The position numbers were made by a program, and so were the translations under genes. A model generated the notes under the pieces. That model was not told where the DNA came from, searched no databases, and saw only the letters and a program-made list of their open reading frames with translations. Positions 12,285 through 24,513 of a DNA stretch of 64,000 nucleotides are shown here, piece after piece. Source of the stretch: Brassica napus. Taxonomy: Eukaryota > Streptophyta > Magnoliopsida > Brassicales > Brassicaceae. Every line of letters begins with the position of its first letter. Position 1 is the stretch's first letter. Location of the stretch: NCBI RefSeq assembly GCF_020379485.1, contig NC_063448.1:47625218-47689217 (forward strand), written 5' to 3'.

Positions 12285-14479
12285 ATAATTACCCTTCTTC
12301 TTCCTTCTTCGTTATTTCCGCCTCTCTCTCAATCCTCTCCGCGATTTCTCTCTCTCTCACGGCGATTCCGGCCATTCTCGAGCTACCATCACCGGCGAAT
12401 CCTCTTCTCACCCTCATATCTCTTCCCCAAACCCCAAATCATGTAAGAATCATCACAAACCTTGTTTTATCTCAATTGTTTAGGGTTTTGGAAGTTAGGA
12501 TTTTAGGTTGTTTGATTGAAAATTTTAGGATTGAATGGATAGTTTAGGATATATAAGTTAGCATTGTTGTTTGGATTGTTGTTTTAGTTTTTTTTTGGAA
12601 TTATTTTTTGTTTTTGTTAAAATTCAAAGCGTTTTACTATTTTTAAAATGTTTTTTTTATTTTTAAAAACGTTTTTCAAGTTTCCAGTAATAAACTATGT
12701 ATAATAAAACGTTTTTCAATTTTTTTTAAAATATTTAACAACATTTTTCTATATTTATAATTTTTTTATAATTTTGTATACATATATATATATATATATA
12801 TATCATGTATAATAAAATTTTTTTAAATTTTTATAATTTTTTATAAGTTTCCAGTAATAAACTGTGTATAATAAAAGGTTTAATAGTTTTTTATAAAACG
12901 TTTATAAAACCTATTGTAAATATATAAATGAAAACATTAAAAATAGAAAAGATTTGAAAAGATTTTTGATGTATTAATTTTTTTTTTGGGTCCAAGGATG
13001 AAACCCACCCCGCAGCCCATCTTCGATGTAGTTCGGTGAGCAGTTCCCGTGCATGGGGATTGTCTCACGAACAAAACTCGGTTCCCGCATATATTCCCGC
13101 TCCAGCTCCCGCTGCCCCTCCCGCTGCTGCTCAACAGGATCCGGGGGTCATGCCAGTTGAACTATTGGTTGAACAACTAGGTCGAGAGCATCTCCCGGTT
13201 CTCCAACCCAACCCACGACGAGGACTAGCACTTGGTTAGTATTTTTTTTATTTGTAGCATTATGTTTTTTTTCCATTAATTAACTTGCTCACTTGTATTT
13301 TTTTTAAAGGTTCACCAAGTCGAGAAATAGCATTAGCAGGAGCATCAACCAGATGATGTACTCCATGCTCCGTTTTGGATATTCAAAGTGGAGTGTGATC
13401 CCTTCCGACGAACGAGAGTTCTGGTTTCGTCAGTTTGCGGTAGTAACTCTTCATTTTTTTAAAGTATTTACATTTTTTTTAATATATTTACTTATTAAAT
13501 TATGTTTGTTTTGTAGCAAGAGTTTAACTGGCACTCCGATCTCACGGAAACAGTCCGTAAGAAATTCAACGAAAAGGCCATGGACTCTTATACGAAGCAG
13601 ATGAACGCGTGGAAGACAGTTTGGCAGAAGAACAAGAGGCCACGGTTCATCAACGGGACGGTGTGGGAGTAGTTGATAGCTCATTGGGAGAAGTAAGAAA
13701 CTGCAGAGACGTCTTCTAGGAACTCCAAGAACCGGAAGAGGGATCGTGGCGGAAAAGATATGTATGTGCACAACCTCGGCGCTTGCTCTATGTCTACTAA
13801 GGAGGATGAACTTGTAAGTTTTTTTATTATTATTTATCTCTATTATTTTTAAAAAATATTTTATATATTCCTTGGCTAATAATGGCGGTTTTTTAGATCG
13901 AAGCAAATGACGGTAATCCCGTTGATCGTCTCCAACTCATTAAGGTGGCTCACACTAACAAGAAGACGGGTCAAATTCAGGACCTCGTGATCAAAGGTGT
14001 CGTTGATTTGGTGGAAAATGAAATAGCATCTCAATCTCAGCTTCTCTCTGATGACGGCGATTCTACGGGAGCTTCAACCAACTTGTCTCTATTGCAAATA
14101 AATGAGATGGTTGAAAAGGTAATTTTTTTATTAATATTTTTTTTTTTATAATGTCGATTACTAACTTGACCCTATTTACTAACTTTAAATATTTTTGTAG
14201 GCGGTTCCTAAAAGGAAAGGAGGCCGTTTAGTTGGGTTGGCCCGCCGTGCTTCTTCGTATCCGGCATCTTCTTCGCAAGCTCCGTATGCCGATCCCATGA
14301 TTCTCGAGGAGCTACATGACAAAGATGAATAGATTGGGGCATTGGAGGAGCAGAACACCACTATCCTTTCTGAGAATGCCACTATCCGTTCGGAGAATGC
14401 CACTATCCTTGCTGAGCTGGCATCCCAGAAGAAATTCAACGCCGAGATAATGCAGAAGCTAGATCGTTTGATGTCTTAG
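12285..14479 (+). pseudogene. Transposase_24-type (plant En/Spm second protein) gene, broken
   Basis: A pyrimidine-rich leader at 12285-12440 ends in CAAATCATGTAAG, probably a leader exon with a splice donor. Coding homology begins near 13036 with a proline/alanine-rich stretch, then exons to 13234, 13310-13439, 13517-13813, 13897-14118 and 14201-14479 with good splice sites. The core reads WSVIPSDEREFWFRQFA, FNWHSDLTETVRKKF and GKDMYVHNLGACS, as in the Pfam family of plant Ptta/En/Spm transposases. Three in-frame stops break it: TAG at 13671-13673, TAA near 13695 and TAG at 14330-14332. The C terminus has a short repeated coiled coil (NTTILSENATIRSENATILA). It would bind subterminal repeats if functional. 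Confidence 0.75.
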
Positions 14480-14692
14480 AGTTCTTAGTTTTTTTCTGCT
14501 TTTTAAAACTTTCTGAATGTTTTTTTTTCTATTTCGATTTGTATGAATTTTAAACTTTCTGAATGTTTTTTTTCTATTTCGGTTTGTATGAATTTAAATT
14601 CTATAATATTATTAGTTTTAAATTTCAGATTTTATTTATTTATTAATTAATTTTTAATATAAAAATGCAAAATTAATTCGTTTTTAAAATTG

Positions 14693-15132
14693 ATATATTC
14701 CGACGAATTGCGGGCGTCGGAATATACCGACGGACTATGGTTCGTCGGAAAATACCGATGGAGAGGATTCCTCGAAAAGTTCTGACGAACTATTGTCCGT
14801 CAGTATCTTCCGACGAACCATAGTCCGTCGGTATTTTCCGAGGACTACGTTCGTCGGAATAGTCCGAGGAACGTTCTCCGTCGGTATATAGTTTTTCTGA
14901 TGAACTCTGGTCTCGTGTGTCCGCATTGGAATATCGTCGGAAGTTCGTCAGAATGATGTTTCTCGGTATTCGTCAGAAAGTCGTCGAAAGGTCTGACGAA
15001 ATTCCGACGAATACTTTTTTTCCGACAAAAAGATACCGACGAATTGGTTCGTCATAAATTCGTCGGAATCGGTCTATTCTGACGAATTTCTGACGATTTC
15101 TGCCATCAGAATCCCCCTGTTTTCTTGTGGTG
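14693..15132. repeat. right subterminal repeats and terminal inverted repeat of CACTA 1
   Basis: Dense GTCGGAATA/TATTCCGACGA words run up to the degenerate terminus TGTTTTCTTGTGGTG at 15118-15132. The terminal GTG instead of the usual TAGTG context is a single-base change. Confidence 0.75.
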
Positions 15133-15629
15133 AAAATTAAAATTGAAACCAGTATAAAATGAATTAAACAACGTATTATCATATACTGATTCTCTTTTAT
15201 AATTATATTTAGATCATTTTATTGAATATTAAGACAAAAATGTAATAGAAACTAAATTACTATGGCTATTTCATCAAAATTTAATATTATAATTTATTTT
15301 GAATATTAATATGACCATGACTTATAAGACGAATTAAATATTTTGAAAACGCAGGGTAACTCTAGTAAAGATTGTATGCATGGAATTTATAACACATGAA
15401 ATTTTATGCCAAAGTCAAGAAAAAGATTAAGATAAGCATAATGTTATATTGTGTTAAAAAAACATAATGTTATATATAATACTTGCTCTTTTTATATGTG
15501 ATCATCATACGATAGAGATAAATATTTGTATTCACAAAACATATAGAAAGAAAACAAGGTAATATAGAGAATGTGGTGCTTTCTACCAGAAACTATAATA
15601 TTCCGATTGCCATCATTTGAAGTTCCCCA
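15133..15629. other. A/T-rich 3' flank of the nitrile-specifier gene
   Basis: No gene is visible. Parts of 15370-15540 resemble 61731-61860, including GCATGGAA, TATATATAA and a TGATCATC-like word. This suggests both are copies of the same flank in a tandem array. Confidence 0.4.
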
Positions 15630-15634
15630 CATCC
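15630..15634. other. target-site duplication of the Copia element (left copy)
   Basis: CATCC here and at 24514-24518 flank the two LTRs exactly, as expected for 5-bp Copia integration. Confidence 0.9.
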
Positions 15635-16134
15635 TGAAAGTTCAGACACTACCAGTTATAGGAACAAAAACACAAGATATCAAGAACGCTTTCTTGTATA
15701 TTACAAATATGTTAAACAATCTTTCTAGATTTGTTTAATCCGATTTACTCTCAGTCACACACGACTAGAGACAGACCAATTTCTAATCTCACGAAACAGA
15801 AACAAGAGCTGCACCCAAGGTCACTCGTATTTCTTCAGCTATCAAGAACAAACCTCTTGCTATAGCTTTTTCAATCTCAAACGGCTAACATCGATCTACC
15901 CAAAGTAATAAGGTTAAATACCCTTAACACAATATCTTATTTTCCTAATATTGTGATAAGCCCAAATCTTCCAGATCTTCTTTACTTCACGCCAAAGTAA
16001 TATCCTAGAACCAATGAGACACTGACACGTCATCATCTCATAACTGAATTGTAACAGCGAGTTACACATCCATCAACTCGTGTAACACCTCCTCTGTTTC
16101 ACGATCAGCACAAGCTCCTTTTCCTGAGCTTACA
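15635..16134 (-). repeat. 3' LTR of the Copia element
   Basis: 500 bp, bounded by TG and CA on the plus strand. It matches 24014-24513 with only scattered substitutions and no indels that I can see. Confidence 0.92.
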
Positions 16135-16151
16135 TTCTCCCCCTTTTTATC
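16135..16151 (-). other. polypurine tract of the Copia element
   Basis: The minus strand reads GATAAAAAGGGGGAGAA directly against the LTR, the site for plus-strand DNA priming. Confidence 0.8.
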
Positions 16152-16404
16152 TGAATGTAACAACCTAAGCATCCTGCACTGAAACAACCACACAGAACAA
16201 ATATCCAAGACCATGGAGATAACTAGAATATTCAAACTACTAATCATGAGCTGAAAACCACATCCTTAAATAAGTTGCAAATACGGTTCATAGGAAGCAC
16301 AGCCGATACACATAGTCTAAGTCTTAGATGTCACAAGATATATAACATCAACAACAAATGTCAAATGAAATTTAGATGTGACACAGTCATTATTCAGAGA
16401 CGCC

Positions 16405-17818
16405 TCAATCCTCTTCCTCGTCTTCATCATCTCCATCCTCCTTCTCGTCTTCATCAAACTCAGGATGAGGGACATATTGCACATAATCTCCTCCTGCTTA
16501 GTTGCGCATTAAGATAAAAACATCTTTGTTAGAAAAGCAGCAGGTAAAGATATAAAAGCTGTACAACTCCCTTACTCCTCAGGCGGACTCGAATGGCTTT
16601 GAGGCTAGCAACGGTGCGATTGATGTCTTCTTCAAGACTGGCAGCACTTGAATCTGCTCCAGACCCTCGACCAGCCATAATGTCCTTGACGACCAATTTT
16701 GGTGTTCCCGTGAATTCATCATTTAGAGTGTCAGGAGGTACAGTACGTTGAAAGAGAATGACCTGCTGAATCAAGGTAGGAAACATGATGCAACGGGTCT
16801 TCTCTGTCTTAGTGTTCCCCGCCATCGCCATAATTTGATCGTATACTAGTTTACCAATGTCGAATCCATCATGATGATGGAGCATGTAGACAAACCTGAG
16901 ACGCTTCTGATTCATGGATGTGTAGTTCATGGTAGGAATCCAATTCGAGCACACGAGTTTGTACAGAACATGATTTGTAGCAGTGAGATACTTTGAGCTC
17001 ATATTCTCCCATCGTCTTATTCTGCCGTCAGTGAGAAAACCACAAACTTCATCAATGCTTTCATCCATCCAATTGGGATCTTCTTCAAATCCAGGAATGC
17101 AGTACAGAGAATTGATCAGACTCGGAGAGAAATCAACAAGAGAGCCTCTGACATACGCAGCTACACCATCGTTTCGTTCCTCAGCCTCAGGGAGATTAGC
17201 AATGAATTCTCTTACCACGTTCGGCTGATAGGGATCGATATCAGTGAGGGTGTGAATCAAACCTGCTCCAGTCACAATTCTTCTGACATCAGAGAGATTA
17301 TCGTCCGCGAGAGAGATAGACTGCTGAGGAATGAATTTCCGGCCTCGGAAGTCTTTGTACCGCTCAGTCGCCGCCATTGAGAAGAACTTTCCAGTCATTG
17401 ACATCCTTTGTGGTCGCATAAGCTCTGGATAGAACTGAGCTTTAGTTTGATAAACATTCCGACTCTCCGCATATCTCTGTTCTTTGGAGCGATTTTCAGG
17501 AGTATCAGCTGCAACCGGAGCTTCATCGGGGTTGTCGTTGGAGGATTCCTCATCAGAGAGAAACTCAACTTCCGGCTGAATGTGCTTAGGCGGAGGCGCA
17601 GTATCACCAGCTGAAACACGACGGCGAATCCGCTTTCGCGAGGATGAACACGATCCAGAAGGGATGTTAGAAGTGTTCATCGGAGCTGTCTCGGAGACAC
17701 ATGGCGGATCGGACTCAACATTCTTCAGCTTCGAGAGCTGCGAGCTTCTTCTTGTTGGTTGCATGTCGCGGATGAGAGAGATCGAGTGCGCCGGCGAGAG
17801 AGAGAGAGAGTGTGACAC
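16405..17818 (-). CDS. additional 3' ORF of the Copia element (plant transposon-type protein)
   Basis: It lies between the RNase H end of pol and the polypurine tract, on the same strand as pol, where SIRE elements carry an envelope-like gene. The main exon, 17818-16576, is fully open. A GT/AG intron of 82 bases (16575-16494) would join it to a short acidic exon (16493-16405) ending in a run of Asp and Glu. If unspliced, the frame ends at 16529 after 429 residues. The core (YKDFRGRKFIPQQSISL, VREFIANLPEA, AYVRGSLVDFSPSLINSLY) resembles the putative plant transposon protein domain found in other retroelement ORFs, not a membrane glycoprotein; I see no signal peptide or transmembrane helix. The N terminus is Ser/Arg-rich (MQPTRRSSQLSKL). 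Function unknown. It is intact although gag-pol is not. Confidence 0.72.
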
Positions 17819-17822
17819 TTGA

Positions 17823-18886
17823 GATCTGCTGAATCATTCAAGCCACAAGTAACAACCCTAAGCTCACTCACAAGACCCGTTAGAAAACAAAAAAATAGGC
17901 CCAAAATATATGACCCAGAACTAATGAATGAAGAACTTAAAATCAAACCGTTGTTGTTTTTTTTTTTTAATTTAAAAAAAACTATGTACCAACATCACTT
18001 ACGTTTGTGAGAGAGAGAGTTTGTGAGAATGATAATCACGTCCTTGTGAGCAGTACAGCACGCAAAAGAAACCGTATCTATAACAATCCGCCAGAAGACA
18101 TACTCAAGGATGCCTTTAGCGTCCAGAAGAAAGCTACAGAGATTACTTCCCACTCGCACTAAGTCACCAAAAAGTTTTAATAGAAATCAGTGAGACCAGC
18201 CCAAGTCTGTAGCTATTTCTCAGCCGAGTAGCTGTCACAGACATGATTCTACCACACAACTCACTCACACCTTAGCTCCTACAGCACAATCATTTGTATG
18301 GTCTGGAAACACAGGGTAGACATCTTGTGGGTCTGTCTCTCCAACTCGACAGACATAGTAAACATATTTTCTTTTATCAGAGTCTGTTTATCAACCCAAG
18401 TGAGTGAGACAGTTGTCAATACTAGAGACTAAGTGGGGCAACACCTCGCTCCAGGCTGAGCTATCTCGAAGAGTTGACATCAACCCTGCCCAGTCCGGAC
18501 AGTGATCGAAATCAGAGTCTGAATGTTGTGTCATCCAGCTCCAAAACGAGTATACATCATTCCAGGCCTTTCCCTTTTTTTTTTTTTTTTGATTTTCTTT
18601 GCATTGCATGAGATATGATATTCTCCTTCTGCCTATTTTCACTCAGTCTCTGCTGTGTTTCCTCATTCAATTCAGACAGTGATCAATGCTCATACCAAAA
18701 ATTTTGCATCATCCTGGTCCAAGATGAGTGTCTTTCACCAGCGAATCAAGTGACTGTACTATTGAGAAGATAGGTGGAGTAAGCTGCACAATCGAACTTG
18801 TTGGCTCAAGGTTTTGGGATTGTGGTGACATATCGACAAGCAGTAACACATATATACAGCAGCTCTCCTCTTCTTACATGACTTAT
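17823..18886 (-). other. noncoding spacer between pol and the additional ORF
   Basis: No convincing frame on either strand. A T-run at about 18578-18591 is the only notable feature. It may hold the leader of the additional ORF. Confidence 0.4.
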
Positions 18887-21800
18887 TCAGAGATTCACAA
18901 TCCCTAAGGCCTTTCGAAGGCCTAGGAACGTGTTATAGTCCAGAGGTTTGGTGAATAGATCAGCCAGTTGTCTTTCCGTTGGTACATGCTCCAGGATCAC
19001 GATTTTCATCTCAACCAACTCTCTCACAAAGTGATGTCAAATGTCAACATGTTTGGTACGTGAATGCTGAACCGGATTTTTAGACAAATTTATAGCACTC
19101 ATATTATCACAATGAACTAGCATAGGGTCAGAGATGATACCATAATCCACGAGCATTTGGCGCATCCACTGTAATTGAGTGCAACAACTCCCTAGGGCGA
19201 TATACTCAACCTCGGCGGTTGATAGAGAGACACAGTTCTGCTTCTTGCTATGCCAGGCTACCAAGTTGTTTCCAAGGAAGAAACATCCACCAGATGTACT
19301 ATGTCTGTCGTCCAAGCATCCTACCTAGTCAGCATCACAGAAACCTGCAAGATTCACGTTAGTTTCAAAGGTATAATGTAGACCAAAATACAACGTCCCT
19401 TTAACATATTTGATAATGCGTTTGACAGCATTCATATGTGATTCCTTTGGAGAGGTTTGATATCGTGCACAAATACCTACGCTGAGACATAGATCTGGTC
19501 GACTCGCAGTAAGGTACAGCAGACTGCCTATCATGGCCCTATAGAGTTTTTCATCGACCGGTTTCCCATCAGCATTTCGCGACAGCTTTGTAGTTGTGCT
19601 CATCGGAGTACTGGTTGTCTTACTCGTCTGCATCCCAAATCTCTTAACAAGATTTTTCGCATATGTGCTTTGTGATACCGTGATTCCGTCATCAAGCTGC
19701 TTGACTTGAAGTCCAAGAAAATAGCTTAGCTCACCCACCATACTCATTTCGAACTCCTTGGTCATAGTTCTTACAAACTCATCAACCATGGACTGAGAGG
19801 TTCCTCCGAATATGATATCATCAACATAGACTTGAATGATAAGTATGTCTTTTCCATTCTCACTAATAAACAAAGTTTTATCAACTCCTCCTCTTTGAAA
19901 CCCAGCCTGAGTCAGGAACTCAGTCAGTCGGTCATACCAGGCTCGGGGAGCCTATTTAAGCCCATACAGTGCCTTCTTGAGTTTGTAGACATGATCAGGA
20001 AAGTGAGGGTCCTCGAACCCTTTAGGCTGTGTGACATAGACTTATTCCTGTAACACACCATTCAGGAATGCACTTTTCACATCCATTTGATATAGCTTAA
20101 TCTTCAGATTGCATGCTATTCCGAACAAAAGTCTGATCGACTCTAGTCGTGCAACTGGAGCAAATGTCTCATCAAAGTCTACACCTTCGATTTGTGTGTA
20201 GCCTTGTCCTACAAGTCTGGATTTGTTTCTGACCACGTTCCCATTTTCATCAGTCTTATTCTTGTGGATCCATTTAGTGCCAATGATGTTGACCCCATCA
20301 GGTCGTGGAACTAGTTCCGATACCTGTAACCGATCAAACTGCTAAAGCTCCAGATGCATAGACTCTGTCCAAAACTAATCATTTAGTGCTTCCTGGAGAG
20401 TTTTAGGTTCAATCAAGGATACAAAGCACTCGAGTTCGTTCATCTCAACTATGAAGCACGCAAGCTTGACCATTTCCTTGAAGTCAATCTCCTCTTTTTT
20501 TGTGACTCTCTCGTCAAATACTCCACCAATCACATCAGGAGCAGAGTGATTCTTATGCACTTTAGCTTTATCCAGATCAACACGCTGTTCCCTGGTCTGA
20601 TCATCCTCTCCTTCTGACTCGTCTTTGATTTTTACCTCAGAGGATGATGAAGCTGGCTGTGTGACACACTCAATTTTCCGAGTTACTCGTGCTTGATAGA
20701 ATCCGACACTGTCATCAAACACAACATTTACATTATCTCCAATGAACTTGGTGCATTGATTGAACACTCTGTATGCTGAGCTATTTGTTGAAATATCCTA
20801 GAAACATCCCAACGTCACTCTTTGCATCAAACTTCCCGAGATGTTCTTTATCATTCAAGATGTAGCACAGACAACCAAAGACGTGCATATGACTGAGGTT
20901 TGGCGTCTTTCCCTTGAACACTTCATACGGAGTAGTTTTTGTGTTAGGCTTGACATACACGCGATTTATCACATAACATGCAGTGGCTATAGCCTCTGCC
21001 GAAAAACCGGATGGTACACTGTTTCCGCAAAGCATGGCTCTAGCCATCTCTTGCAGTGTCCTGTTTTTTCTTTCCACTACTCCATTCTGTTGAGGAGTTC
21101 TGGGAGCTGCATAATTATGTTGGATTTCTTGACTGTGACAGAATTTATCAAATTCTTCATTTTGAAACTCTCCTCCATGATCACTCTTGATCTGCACTAT
21201 GCCGCATTTTTCCTGTTTGAGTTGCAAAGCCGGAATGCGGAAACTTTCCAATGCATCAGATTTGTTCCTCAGGAAGTCTACCCAAGTGTATCTGGAGAAG
21301 TCATCTACAAGAATAAAGATGTATCTTTTTCTAGAAATGCTGTTTGCCGTGATTGGTCTCATAAGATCCATATGCACCAGCTTCAGTATTCCCTTGGATC
21401 TGATCTCAGAAATCTGCTTGTGCTGAACCTTAACCTATTTTCCCTGACAGCAACCTCCACTCACATTGTCAGTTCGTTTCTCTAGTTCTAGAACTCCTCT
21501 GACAACCTCAGCATTGACCAGTCGGGTCAGACCATTAGTATTCATGTTATCGAGTTTTTTGTGCCAAAGATCCAACTTAGACTCTTTAGCCGAGTAGCAC
21601 AAATGTGATGGCTTCCACATGTAACAGTTGTTTCCAGATCGCACACCGCATAGAACCACATTCCCTTTAGTATCGACAGCTCGACATTCTTTGCTATTGA
21701 AGATAACCTCCAATCCCTCATCACACAGTTGGCTGACACTGATGAGGTTTGCCTTAAGACCGTCCACATAGAAGACATTAATGAGTCTAGGTAAGACAGC

Positions 21801-23945
21801 CTTGTTCAGTTCCCCCCACTCCTCGTATCTTTCCTTGACCACCATCACCGAAGGTCATTTTGCCTCCTTTGATAAACTCGAGCTTCTCAAAGAAATCTTG
21901 ATTTCCTGTCATATGTTTTGAGCAACCACTGTCAAAGTACCAAGGAGTATCAAACTGTAGGTTGGAATCAGAACTTGGGCATGCAACGTTGCTCACTAAC
22001 TCAGTTTCAGTGGACAGAGTTGCAAGGTTGCAGATGATAGGTTGTTCTGCATCAGTGCGTAGTTCATTCTTCTCACTGTGTGAGACAGTCGAGGCTCTCT
22101 GCTTGTAGTTCAGGTACAGATCTCGCTTAGCTATCCAAACATGAACATACAAGGATGGTTCCATAAAGCAAAGATTCATTCTCCAGGCTCGTTGATACTG
22201 ATTTCGTCGGAAGTAGCAGAATCTGACGCTATGACCACGCTTTCCGCAGAAGTGGCATCCATTTCCTCGTTGCATAGTAGTAGTCTTCTTCATGTTTCCA
22301 CTTTTCTGATTATCAGTCTGAACCTTTGTTGATATTTGGGTTTCTTTTTCTTTCGAACTGCCTTTCACAAATACAGTTTCTTCAGCAGATTTGGATGCAG
22401 AGCCTTGAAAACCCAAACCCCAACTGCTGCTAGGACACTGACCGATGGTGAGAAGATGATCCAGAGTTGTTGTGCCAGTAGTAAGCATTCTTACTTTCTT
22501 GAGATTTACAGCGAGTTGATTTTCAAGTAATTTTCTCTTGTCCATCGCCTTGATCAGTAGATCATTCAGATGATTTACCTTCAGCTTAAACTGCTTCTGC
22601 ACCCTTTCATGTTCTGTCATCGCTCTCTTTAGGGACAGCATCTCTTGGTCTGAGTTCTTTAGGATTGATAATTCAGCACTTTGATTCGATGGTTTCTCCA
22701 ATTCCAAGATATTCACCTGAGCTTTTAGCATGGCCTTATCTTTCAGTAGTTGCAGGTTCTCATGGCTGAGTTCAGCAAATTTGTCGAACAGAGACTTGTA
22801 TTCTGTTTCAAGGTCGTTGTTGAGATCATCTTCATCCTCTTCTACGACTGAATCCAGCTTTGGTTCTTCTCCCTTACAGACAAGTGCCATAAAGTTTAGA
22901 TGTAGCTCATCTCCATCGCTGTCACTCTCTGAGTCTGTATCACTGAAACACATGAGTGACTTGTCCTTTTTCAGATTAATAGGACATTCACATAGAGTGT
23001 GACCAAAACCCTTGCAGTCAATAGACTTCAGTTATTTTCGTTTAGTTAGCGGACACTCATTGCGATAATGCCCATAGCCTTCACACTCATGACACTGGAA
23101 CTCCTTCTTCTTCGAGTTCTTCGATCTGAGTCGTTCCTCTGAAATCGTGAGTTGGATCGATTCCCTCCTTTCTCCACTCGCTTGATGAACTTGTTGAAGT
23201 TTCGAGCCATTAGTCCCAAGTTCTCTTCAATCTTTGTGACTCGATCCTGTTCTTTAGAGTCAGCTACAAATGCGATGCTTTTTTGAGAGTTTGCGGTTCG
23301 ATTAGTTTTCTCCAGATCATGAAATTTCAAGATACCAGACAACTGATCAAACTTCATCTCATCAGTGTTAACGGCTATATCCAGTACAGCCTTGTAAGCT
23401 TCGAATCGTGGAGGTAGGCATCTTAACAGTTTTTTCACCAAATCCTTCTCATCATATTTCTTTCCAAGAACTGAAGCTTCGCTAGCAAGTTCATTGATCT
23501 TTGAAATGAATCCGTCAATCGGTTCATCATCCGTCATGCGAAGGTTTTCAAACTTTGAGGCTAAGTGATCAATCCTTGTTCTCCGTACGCTAGTATTCCC
23601 TTCAAAGTGATTGGTCAAAATATATCATGCCTCTTTAGCAGACTCACAGCCTTGGATGATTTTGAACTGGTCCAGATCCACCGAAGAGAAGATCGTAGTG
23701 AGAGCTTTAGAGTTGAACTTTGATGCTGCCTTCTCTTGATCAGTCCACCTATCCTTCGGCTTTAGGGCCAAATTTTTGTCATCGGTCATCATTGTAGGAA
23801 CATACCAACCTTCCTCTACTGCGGTCCATGCATCCTCATCAATTCCTTTGATCAACTGTCGCATCCTTGCCTTCCAATGACCGAAGTTGCAACTGTCCAG
23901 CATGATAGGTTTATAAATCCCAAATAGTTCCTTCATGGTGTCCAT
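18887..23945 (-). pseudogene. Copia gag-pol, multiply broken
   Basis: In order: gag with a UBN2-like region (HWKARMRQLIKGI; CLPPRFEAYKAVL), a zinc knuckle (HECEGYGHYRNEC, about 23100-23050), a second knuckle (CHFCGKRGHSVRFC), a Copia protease (YFDSGCSKHMTG), the pre-integrase motif LWHKKLDNMNTNGL, integrase (DDFSRYTWVDFL, SDHGGEF, TPQQNGVVERKN), reverse transcriptase (VDFDETFAPVARLES, QVYVDDIIFGG) and RNase H (STAEVEYIALGSC), ending at 18887. Breaks seen: a Trp-to-stop change in gag near 23630, frameshifts near 23100, 21820 and 20800, and stops at about 21435, 20377, 20345, 20042, 19954, 19324 and 19033. The ATG at 23945 (MDTMKELFG) follows the primer binding site by 55 bases and fits as the start. 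Confidence 0.9.
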
Positions 23946-23999
23946 GAAAACCACGGGATCTCAACCTGTTAGTAGTATATGATACCACAGAGGTTTCCT

Positions 24000-24011
24000 G
24001 CTCTGATACCA
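24000..24011 (-). other. primer binding site of the Copia element
   Basis: The minus strand reads TGGTATCAGAGC, complementary to initiator-Met tRNA, two bases from the LTR. Confidence 0.88.
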
Positions 24012-24013
24012 AA

Positions 24014-24513
24014 TGAAAGTTCAGAGACTACCAGTTATAGGAACAAAAACACAAGATACCAAGAACGCTTTCTTGTATATTAGAAATCTGTTAAACAATC
24101 TTCCTAGATCTGTTTAATCCGAATTACTCTCAGTCACACACGACTAGAGACGGACCAATTTCTAATCTCACGAAACAGAAATACGAGCTGCACCCAAGGT
24201 CACTCGTATTTCTTCAGCTATCAAGAACAAACCTCTTGCTCTAGCTTTTTCAATCTCAAACGGCTAACATCGGTCTACCCAAAGTAATAAGGTTAAATAC
24301 CCTTAACACAATATCTTATTTTCCTAATATTGTGATAAGCCCAAATCTTCCAGAACTTCTTTGCTTCACGCCAAAGTAATATCCTGGAACAAATGAGACA
24401 TTGACAAGTCATCGTCTCATAACTGAATTGTAACAGCGAGTTACACATCCATCAACTCGTGTAACACCTCCTCTGTTTCACGATCATCACAAGCTCCTTT
24501 TCCTGAGCTTACA
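24014..24513 (-). repeat. 5' LTR of the Copia element
   Basis: 500 bp, matching 15635-16134. Followed at once by the CATCC target duplication. Confidence 0.92.

Larger units (their letters stand above)
10514..15132 (+). mobile_element. CACTA (En/Spm-type) element 1, right part
   Basis: The right end reads TGTTTTCTTGTGGTG, one base off the TGTTTTCTTGTAGTG terminus of CACTA elements 2 and 3 here. Remains of both standard genes are present in order: the TNP2-type transposase C terminus and a Transposase_24-type gene. Subterminal GTCGGAATATACCGACGA-like words surround them (11578-11760, 12094-12270, 14693-15105). The left part was separated by insertion of the Tat-like element and lies outside the window. 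The next three bases, AAA, would be the target duplication. Confidence 0.8.
15635..24513 (-). mobile_element. complete Copia element of the SIRE/endovir type
   Basis: Two 500-bp LTRs (15635-16134 and 24014-24513) differ at about 20 positions by eye. Both begin TGAAAGTTCAG and end GAGCTTACA, and CATCC is duplicated at both sides. Transcription is on the minus strand: primer binding site at 24011-24000, gag-pol 23945-18887, an additional ORF 17818-16405 and the polypurine tract at 16151-16135. The length of 8.9 kb and the 3' extra gene match the SIRE lineage. The gag-pol frame has at least eight nonsense codons and several frameshifts, so the element is dead although structurally intact. Confidence 0.9.

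Noticed and set aside
12263..12547. 94-codon plus-strand frame starting MSVGNVKYNYPSS
   Set aside because: It covers the pyrimidine-rich leader of the Transposase_24-type gene and runs into an intron; the same leader in CACTA 2 is not open.
16405..17818. True retroviral-type envelope gene
   Set aside because: It is in the envelope position, but there is no signal peptide, transmembrane segment or cysteine/glycosylation pattern; it resembles other plant transposon ORFs.
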